Below are positions 56,446-64,000 of a stretch of DNA of 64,000 nt, piece after piece. The notes under the pieces were generated by a model. That model saw nothing but the letters and a program-made list of their open reading frames with translations, made no database searches and was not told the origin of the DNA. The stretch comes from Phallusia mammillata (lineage: Eukaryota; Chordata; Ascidiacea; Phlebobranchia; Ascidiidae). Where the stretch lies: positions 1 to 64,000 of the forward strand of contig QLIY01000743.1 of assembly GCA_003260075.1 (NCBI GenBank), in the 5' to 3' direction. The first letter of the stretch is position 1; each line of letters opens with the position of its first letter. Position numbers and translations under genes: made by a program.

Positions 56446-58230
56446 ATGGATATGAGTATACAGGAAGAACCAATTTATACCAACACTGAGTTACGACAAA
56501 GGGAAAGAAAGAAAAGAAAAATGTGCAAAGAAAAAAAGTTGTTGCTCGCAAGTGTAGTAACAGTTATCCTTATTGGTGCATTTACATCATTTTATGTCAT
56601 GGTACGTTTTTTATTAACACGTAAAAATACTCACTTTTTGTAAGAATTCAAGCATTGCGACTCCGAAATCCCCTTTTTTGTTTTGAAAAATAAACTTTTT
56701 CAATTAAAAATTCCTATCGCAAAACAATTTGCTCGTGCGTCATAGATACCCTAACATCGCATAGTCATGGCATCGTGCAGTAGTTAGTCGGTTAATGTGT
56801 GTTTATAAACATCCTAATTTTCTGCAATGAAAACAATCTCCTTTAATTTCAGATTTTTCGGCTACAAATCTCTGTGCAAGACTTGAAGGACCAAATTATT
56901 CTGAATGAGAATTTTGGTGCGTCTATTACTAACGCAAATAATACTAAAACAGGTACAACCTAAACAAAATAATTTCAGTCATGGCCGAAAACGTCTATAT
57001 GAATTTATATGATTTAGATATTAACGAATGTGCGAGTGGAACACACAACTGTCATCAACACGCAACTTGTATCAACACAGTGGGTAGTTTTGAGTGCATT
57101 TGTGGTGCAAACTTCACAGGAGATGGAATGCGCTGTGGTGAGCTACATTAATAAATCAGACGTTGTGTATGGCGCAAGGGGGGGGGGCTGAACACTATGT
57201 AATAAATTTTTCAGAGGCAAATTTTTGCGCTGCGAACCTCGATCTGTGCCAACACAACGGAACTTGCTCGGACAACACTACATCCTATAGTTGTTCTTGT
57301 GACATTTGGCACACAGGAGAGCGTTGTGAGCAAGGTATTATTATGATCTTTAGGCGCGAAGTTGGGTTTGAACTGTTCAAAACTTCGTTACTGAAATCAG
57401 TCCCTAAGCATTCGACATGCAGGTTCGGTGATGTACAGGCCAAAAGTGGAGACGGGCATGCGAGCGTTTTTTGCACAATGGCTGGAACATGTGCGCACAT
57501 TTGTCCAAAATGTGCAGGTCCAAACGTGCACATGTCATAATGTGCAGTCGCTCAAATAGTATTGATATTTAACGTCAAGCTAGTCCAGACAAACCACCGT
57601 TTCTGCTTAAAATGTCGGCTCGCTGCGGTTTAACGTCTCTGTTTGCGGCCTGGTATATTTTATTTGGTTTTGGTATTGATTTACACGTTTATAGAACAAG
57701 ACCACTTGATTATGACCACTGCAAGAATTTGGGCAGATGCAAGAACATATTGCCAGTCAATTGGCGGAGATTTGGCGACCTGGGGAATGAGAAATACAAC
57801 TGTTCGCAAGTATGTAATATAGGTTATCTCCAAACACGTTAAAACACCGTTAATTAAGGCACAGCTGGAAGCTCTGTTTTAACAAGGCAACCGTTGAAAC
57901 CTTAATTTGAATTAACCATTAAGTCGAAAATTTTACTAAAGTGGTCTTGTATCTGCTATTTTGTATGAAGCTTGATTGTCGCAAACATGCTCCAAACACG
58001 AGCCGCGCCACATTACTTCATTGGTTTGACTGATCGTGAAAAAGAAGGAGTTTGGAAATACATTGACGGTGTTCCAGTTACAAAAAAACAATACCAATTT
58101 CAATACTGGTGAGCCAAACGGTGGCCTTAATGCTCACTGTGGCGGTTTAAACCGAGCTTCTGGATATGCCATGGATGATCTCAACTGTAATTTGAGGCAA
58201 TCCGCAATATGTGGGAGATTGCTGCTTTAG
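56446..58230 (+). pseudogene. Type II membrane EGF-C-type lectin gene with a frameshift in the last exon
   Basis: Exon 1 (56446-56601): cytoplasmic EEPIYTNTE, a basic stretch RERKKRKMCKEKK and a transmembrane segment LLLASVVTVILIGAFTSFYV. Exon 2 (56853-56952): stalk LQISVQDLKDQ. EGF exons are 57018-57137 (DINEC type) and 57215-57334. C-type lectin exons are 57695-57809 (WADARTYC, GGDLATW) and 57971-58230 (EPN motif, DDLNC, SAIC). All phases agree except inside the last exon: seven A at 58082-58088, where both paralogues have six, shift the frame and create an early TGA. Could be a real loss or a homopolymer error. Ten G at 57178-57187 sit in an intron. Confidence 0.75.
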
Positions 58231-58325
58231 GGTCCTATGTTTATAAACAAGGCTCAATACGACATAAAATATATAACTTTTAAAATCAACTGTAAATCTT
58301 ACACATTGCGTTTTATGTCAACATT

Positions 58326-58540
58326 GCATGCTTTAAAATGTTGAAATTGAACAAGGAAGAAAAGTAGTTCTTACGTGCAAACAACCTGTCTTTGTTTTAA
58401 ACACCCTGGTTCGGTGTAGGTTGTTGTGTAGAAATTTCAATTTGTTTAAAGATGCGCTTCATGCTAGGGCACTTGGTATGTTTTTTGTATGGGCATGTAC
58501 GTTTTTAGTGCTTTCATTTCACATTAATTTTAAATGTCAG
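58326..58540 (+). repeat. Second copy of the lectin 3' flank
   Basis: Matches 54517-54735 in sequence and order; see that entry. It lies about 100 bases past the stop of the frameshifted lectin gene. Confidence 0.75.
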
Positions 58541-58639
58541 TATGTTTCTTGTACACACGTTAACTACTGTTTAATTTTATGAACTTTAATTGAGGACACA
58601 AACGACCATAGGCCTAAACTGTGTACTTCAACATCCGAC

Positions 58640-58715
58640 ATCGAGCAGGAAAAATTTGAAAATAAATTGACGGCGTTGCCATAACAACTACTAACACCGA
58701 TTTTGCGAATGGAGT
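58640..58715 (+). pseudogene. Relic of a lectin-domain exon
   Basis: A short stretch reading (with stops) K-IDGVAITTTNTDFANG matches the KYIDGVPVTKNNTDF segment of the neighbouring lectin domains. The surrounding sequence is unrelated, so only a fragment survives. Confidence 0.5.
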
Positions 58716-59469
58716 TTATGACACGGCGTGACATTCGTTGTTTCGATAACATTAAAGCACATTTGTGAATTTGTTCCTATTTGCATATTATAAAAAAATA
58801 TTCATACTGACTTTATTAGCGATATTAAGACAGTGAAAAGATTTAGGTAGATTGGAAGAATGCTTTGGTGACTATACTCTTTTTAACATCGCAATGAATT
58901 GTCAAGTCTGTGACAGAAGTTTCCGTGTCACACCCAAGCAGTTGTGGGAGAGAAGCACGTTGCATCGTACTGAGGTTTTTGTGGTCAACTCTTTTAAAAA
59001 AACGTACGTTGTTCCGAAATACAGACTGTCTCTTTCCACAAATTGTCAAAGTGAGTGGAGACACAGATTTTAACCCTTTGAGGTCCAAGATTTTTCCACA
59101 AAAAATCTCACAGGGGTCCAAGTTCTTTTCCTTGCTTTTTTAAATACCCCAATACATACAAAACACGATCTTAAAAGTTTTATTCCTAAGTTCAAATGAT
59201 TTATTTTTTATAGACATTTCAAAATATGGCTTTTTTCTATGTAGCCAATGCTAAAACAGCCTTATTTTTTTACCAAACCAATCAATTATAAAATAAACAA
59301 AATCATACACCAAACAAAAAACATGCAGTTTATTGTTCATTCAACAAACGTAAATAATAATATTGCATATAAAAGGGCACATTTTTTAACTTTGAAGCGT
59401 TTTGTACAGCTCAAAGCAATACCCAGGTTTTTGTTGCATAGAGTTCAGCCACTTTTTTCCCTTTGCAAC

Positions 59470-59560
59470 GCTTGAGTTGCTCCGTTGCTCCGTTGCTCCG
59501 TTGCTCCGGGGCCGCGCCGTTGCTCCTCTCCGTTGCTCCGCGGTAGCCACGCTGGCGCAA
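59470..59560. repeat. GTTGCTCC low-complexity repeat
   Basis: Several copies of GTTGCTCC, interrupted by GGGGCCGCGCC. The frames that cross it encode low-complexity peptides and are not considered genes. Confidence 0.8.
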
Positions 59561-60388
59561 CTTATACCTCCAAGGGAGGCATTTGGACTTAGGTGGTGAG
59601 AACTGAAATGAGCTAATCTGCCATCCATACTTATAGCTAACAGAAATACGTTTTTCCAATTTTAAATTTTACTTGCTCTGTGATGAACAACTTAAATTGA
59701 TAAAAACACATCTATTTTGAGCAATAATATGAATAAATACGTTTATTGCATACCTTAATTTAGGTAAAAAATTACTTAATTCTGCATGGGTCGTTAATAG
59801 ATAGAAGTTAGACCATTATTGGGGAGGCACCACGGTTTGATTATAGTTCGTTTATATGTTGTAAAACGACGCGCGTATTTTGCGCTGTCTATTTACGATT
59901 GCTTTTGTACTTACATCAGTTTGCTTTTTATTCAAAAGTTATGTTAGGTCAGATTTGCGAAGCTGCATAAAGCCCCCAGCTTATGACATTAAAACAATGC
60001 CCGATGCACCGATAGTTTCATTAGAGCACAGGGCCGGTTGTAGCTTTTAACCAGTCCAGGCTTTCACAATTACTGTACAGTTCTTTTTATCTCATCTTCT
60101 AGCCGCTTGCAGCAATTATGAATGTTAACCATTAAAATTGCTCATAAAATGTCATGAAGAAATTGATGCACTTTAAGACATCACCATTAGCAATAAGTAA
60201 ATGTCTGAACAGTTTTTCTTTTGAATGTTCGGGTTGTGCCATTTGTGTATTGTATTGTATGTATAGTTATAACTAACTTATGAATCAAACACAACAACAT
60301 TCATGTGAAACTCATTTGGTGATATGCTTAGTACGTAAATGTCAGTTATGTGGAGGTCAAGATCAACCCGCGATCTTATTGCGCTCCT

Positions 60389-60654
60389 ATTCGAGAAGCA
60401 AATCGCTCACAGATCGCTATATAACTGGTAGTTTTCACAATTGTGATCATCCATCTTGAATCCGTACATATAATGCAGGTGACCGCAGTCCGCTTCTTGT
60501 TTATTGTTCGGCTCACCAGGTTGAAAATCGGTATTGTTAGTTGTTATGGGAACACCGTCAATGTATTTTCAAACTCCTTCAGGTTCTAGATCAGTAAAAC
60601 CAATCCAGTAAAAAGCCGAGGGTCGCGTTTTAAGCAAATTTGTAACAATCCAGC
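60389..60654 (-). pseudogene. C-type lectin pseudo-exon with two in-frame stops
   Basis: The reverse strand reads IVTNLLKTRPSAFYWIGF, then EPEGV-stop-KYIDGVPITT, NNTDFQPGEPNN, DCGH, MDDHNC and a second stop before AICF. The first stop is TGA where the paralogues have TGG (GVWKY). The EPN motif and cysteines remain recognisable, so decay is recent. No accompanying EGF exons are visible. Confidence 0.8.
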
Positions 60655-60755
60655 TTAATAAAAAAGACGGTAGAGATGAAAATAATGTATTGCAACTAAT
60701 TAGCTGTTTAGCTATTTACTTTCAAAAAGATGTATTCTTAAGGATCCGGTTAGGC

Positions 60756-61213
60756 CAGTGTTTCCCAACCTATGGGTCGCGACCCAAAGTTGGGTCGCCT
60801 GTAAATTCTGTTGGGTCGCCAGTTTTTGTGACAATTAGAGCATCTACGTTTCGTAGCGTTATTTTGTTATTTCCCAAGGATATGAATTGTTTCCCAATAA
60901 CAATTTCATGACTATTTGGCGTGATAGTGAATTATTCTGTTTGTGACGTCATAATGGTTGTGTGAGATCACTGTTAAGCGTTGTGTGGCTCATAATGCTT
61001 TGAACCAGCTCTAAAGTTGGCGGAAAAACGAATAATTTTTGTTTGATGTTTTTATTTTTCAAACTAGCGTAGTAATTTTCGAAAAACTTTCCTGATTTAC
61101 AAACAAAAATACAACCCAAATAGTAAGAATGCATATCTGTGGGTCGCGAGAAGCCACAAAACAAAATTTTGGTAAGTATTTGGGTCGCGACAAAAAAAGG
61201 TTGGGAACCACTG
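60756..61213 (+). mobile_element. hAT MITE with perfect 8-bp target duplication
   Basis: 458 bp. Ends CAGTGTTTCCCAACC and GGTTGGGAACCACTG, flanked by GGTTAGGC (60748-60755 and 61214-61221). Internal GGGTCGCGAC motifs repeat near both ends. No coding capacity. Confidence 0.9.
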
Positions 61214-61510
61214 GGTTAGGCAGTACAATAAGACACCTAGGTGTTAGCTAAGTTTTAGTCCTATCAATCTTTTCTAGTTCTGAAAGTTAAACCAATGTTA
61301 CATACTTGCGAACAGTTGCATTTCTCATTTCCCCACGTGTTATTGTTCTTCAAGGAGACACGAAATAAATCGGCGCGTTTAAACAATTTCGGAGAGTTTA
61401 AGAATTAGACAGCTTATTTCGAAAAGATTATTTCGAAAGACATTTTATTTCGAAATAGTTACGAGCCGCAACAAAATCACATTGAATAGTAAAACCACGA
61501 GATATAAAAC

Positions 61511-63241
61511 TCAATTTGCAACATTTACAGTTGATTTTAAAAGTTTTAAAAATCTTTTATATCGTATTGCGCCCTGTTCAGGACCCGAAAGTAGCAATCT
61601 TTCACATATTGCAGATTGACCTAAATAACAGTTGAGATCATCCATAGCATATTCATAAGCTTGGTTTAAACCGCCACAGTGAGCATCAACGCCACCGTTT
61701 GGCTCACCAGGTTGAAAATTGGTATTGTTCTTTGTAACTGAAACACCATCAATGTATTTCCAAACTCCTTCTTGTTCAAGGTCATTCAAACCAATGAAGT
61801 AATATGCCGCGGTTCGTGTTTGTAGCATGTTCGCGACAATCAAGCTTCATACAAAATAGCAGATACAAGACCACTTTGGTTAAATATTCGACTTAATGGT
61901 CAATTCAACTTAAGGTTTCAACGGTCGCCTTGTTTAAACAGAGCTTCCAGCTGTGCCTTAATCAACGGTGTTTTAACGTGTTTGCAGATAAACCTATGTT
62001 ATATACTTGCGAACAGTTGCATTTCTCATTCCCCAGGTCGCCAAATCTCCGCCAATTAACTGACAGTATTTCCTTGCATCTGCCCAATTTCTGTTTGTAT
62101 TCGTAATTACATGGTCAAAAAGCACTAAAAGCAAAGTGATTATTTCTCAATATGTTACGAAAAGTTTGTTTTAATTATACTTACCTTTCTCACAATGGTC
62201 TCCAGTGTGAAAACGATTGCAAGAGCAACCGTACCCTGTAGTGGTGTCGAAACAATTTCCATTATACTTGCAAAGGTTAACGTTGGCCGAGCAAAAATTA
62301 GTCTCTGAAAGTTATAAAACGTACAAACATTCCAAATGTATCAAATATAGGAAGATTGCAGATTGTTTATGACATTGTGACCAAAATCGATCTTACCACA
62401 ATGCGTTCCATTTCCTGTGTAGTTTGCGTTGCATGAACATTTGAAACTTTCCACTGTGTTAATACAAGTTGCGTGTTCATGACAGTTGTGTGTCCCACTC
62501 GTACATTCATTGATGTCTAAATCACATAACGTATCATTGACACATTTAGTTTAAATAACAGTGCATAGAATTCTTTTTCGCAACTTTGCCGAAACGTTTG
62601 AACAATAAAGCACGTTGCATTTGTACGTCAAGTTGCAACTGTTTTAGTAGTTTCACTTGTGTTAGCAGGCTAATTGACCTACCATTGCATTCTTTCAGTG
62701 TAATTTGGCCCTTCAAGTCTTGCACAGAAATTTGAAGCTTGGTTATTTGTAAGTAGGGCTCTCCAACCAAACACTCCTTTGTAGAACAGTTAAATTGTTA
62801 ATACACATCCATTAAATAACTAGCTATACTGCGTGGAACTAAGAGTCACACGAGTCTGGGCGTTTTTTTTTTAAAATACTGTTCTGGGATAAAAATTTAG
62901 ATGCGAATGTTATCAATTTTTAGTTTTTTTTTAGTACATTTTAAAGGTTTAAAAACAATTAACATGTTTCTAAGGCGCCACAACGCTTGATTACTTATAC
63001 ACAAGAAATAATGTCAGTACACCGCGGTTATTTTCCAAATAAATTGTTTGTAAAAATTTGTATATTTTTGTCTGGGTGATGCACATCTTACCATGACGTA
63101 AACTGAAGTAAATACACCAATAAGAATAACTGTCACTCCGATTGCCAACAACAACTTTAGCAGCTTGATCTTTTTATTCTTTTCCATTGTCGTAGACTCA
63201 GTGTTGGTATAAATTGGTTCTACTTGTTTAGACACATGCAT
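61511..63241 (-). CDS. Type II membrane EGF-C-type lectin protein (intact)
   Basis: Reverse-strand exons: 63241-63092 (MHVSKQVEPIYTNTEST cytoplasmic tail, KKIKLLKL, then transmembrane LLAIGVTVILIGVFTSVYV), about 62776-62683 (stalk LQISVQDLKGQ; acceptor least certain), 62516-62397 (EGF, DINEC), 62304-62185 (EGF), 62124-62007 (lectin part 1, NWADARKYC, GGDLATW) and 61844-61511 (lectin part 2, GEPNGG, HCGG, DDLNC, SAICERLL). Phases join throughout and the stop follows STVNVAN. The C-terminal tail is about 26 residues longer than in the plus-strand paralogue. The EPN motif predicts calcium-dependent mannose-type sugar binding (known for C-type lectins); ligand and cell type are unknown. Confidence 0.85.
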
Positions 63242-63960
63242 TGCGAATATATATCTAAATACTCCAAGACTGACTTGTGCTAAAGTCTGAAGATGGTTAT
63301 TGTCAGCTGCTGTGCTATAAGGCTGTGCAGTTCGTGACGTCACGTCACATGATTATAGATTATTTCTAGAAGTGTTTGGTGTGAAAGGTACACCTGGTTG
63401 CCAAGCAGTTATGCAAACAATAAACGCATGTTAGGACTGTGCAGAGTGGACTGGGGGACATATATGTGCAGCTTCCCGTAAACAAAACAGTTAAGGAGGC
63501 GTACGCTCAATGACCTGAATGTCCTTTAGCTAAAACGACAGTCACTCGTTTTCACTTCCTTTATCTAAATAAACCTTGGCCTGGCGTTCTTGTGAGCTTA
63601 TTTTGCGTTACCCATTTTACCACAAACCAGTCGGTTACTTTCAGCGTATTATTTTTAAATTTGCACTTAATGTGCCTTTTATATTTATTGTTACAATCCA
63701 ATCTAATACCGTATTGATTGACTAACACCAAACATCATAAACAGGCCAAATTTCCAGTTTTGTATTTTTTCAATTTATATGTAGCCTACCAGAAAATTTA
63801 CCGATTTATTGTGTTGACCGCTACAATACAGAAACTTCATTGAAATTAAAAGACTGTGAAGGCGAATTGAAATGCTTCAAAAGGGTAATAACGTATAATG
63901 CAAGAAACGAGAAACATAAAAAAGACGGTAAATTACGTTTAGGGTCTATAAAATTCGTTA
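63242..63960 (-). promoter_or_regulatory. Upstream region of the minus-strand lectin gene with a 136-bp-type unit
   Basis: Reverse strand 63590-63440 contains CCAAGGTTTATTTAGATAAA, GGAAGTGAAAACGA and GGGAAGCTGCACATATATGT, in the order seen in the 136-bp units before the plus-strand membrane lectin. GGAAGTGAAA fits the ETS-IRF composite consensus GGAANNGAAA. Regulatory function is inferred from conservation only. Confidence 0.5.
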
Positions 63961-64000
63961 CTACAAAAAGGTTGGGAACCACAGGTTTAGGGGTACGCAG
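63961..64000. mobile_element. Terminus resembling a hAT MITE end, cut by the window edge
   Basis: GGTTGGGAACCACAG near 63972 resembles the right terminus of the MITE at 60756-61213. The rest of any element is either absent or outside the window. Confidence 0.35.

Noticed and set aside
63939-63995. Tiny element flanked by GTTTAGGG on both sides
   Set aside because: Only one MITE-like end is present and the 8-base direct repeat could be chance.
1-64000. CRISPR arrays, bacterial operons, ribosomal RNA genes
   Set aside because: The window is clearly eukaryotic; no spaced direct repeats of CRISPR type or rRNA signatures were seen.

Overview
This is a eukaryotic, AT-rich, intron-dense window, most likely from an ascidian tunicate of the genus Ciona. 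The evidence is introns of a few hundred bases with GT-AG ends, a deuterostome-type fibrillar collagen gene, modular EGF and C-type lectin genes, and a 16-base stretch at 48629-48644 identical to the Ciona trans-splicing leader as I remember it. The genus call is inference; no search was run.

Layout. 1-5743: 5' flank with no gene I can support. 5744-29432 (+): a complete fibrillar procollagen gene that I could thread through 55 exons with consistent phases (signal peptide, VWC domain, minor helix, 1,014-residue major helix with cross-link lysines at helix positions 87 and 930, C-propeptide). One exon (21171-21266) is corrupted by a poly-G run and one inferred exon is only 2 nt long. 29433-40440: collagen 3' flank, then about 9.6 kb of nested repeats: four copies of a hairpin-containing module, exon-like modules bounded by splice signals, and a 184-bp tandem array broken by a hAT transposon remnant. 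40552-42357: two exons faintly resembling a ZNF598-type zinc-finger protein, with a 1.4-kb Penelope-like retroelement (GIY-YIG endonuclease, inverted terminal repeats carrying hammerhead ribozyme motifs, 13-bp target duplication) in the intron between them. 43069-46269: a degenerate hAT transposon containing the assembly gap. 46270-49271: SINE-like and tandem repeats, the leader-like sequence and a 97-base poly-G run. 49272-63241: a lectin cluster. One gene (+) encodes a secreted LCCL-LCCL-EGF-C-type-lectin protein, one (+) a type II membrane EGF-lectin with a frameshift, and one (-) an intact type II membrane EGF-lectin; lectin pseudo-exons and hAT MITEs lie among them.

How the parts fit. 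The collagen is a structural extracellular matrix chain. The lectin genes share a C-terminal half built from symmetrical 120-nt phase-1 EGF exons plus a two-exon EPN-type lectin domain, but differ in the N-terminal half: secreted with LCCL domains, or membrane-anchored with a conserved cytoplasmic EPIYTN motif. This looks like exon shuffling within a recognition-receptor family.

Assembly quality matters here. Runs of C or G of 10 bases (11 where a natural C abuts) repeatedly sit beside near-identical duplicated sequence, and longer poly-G runs replace sequence that paralogues or the collagen helix ruler show must exist. These runs behave like gap placeholders or haplotype joins and should not be read as biology.
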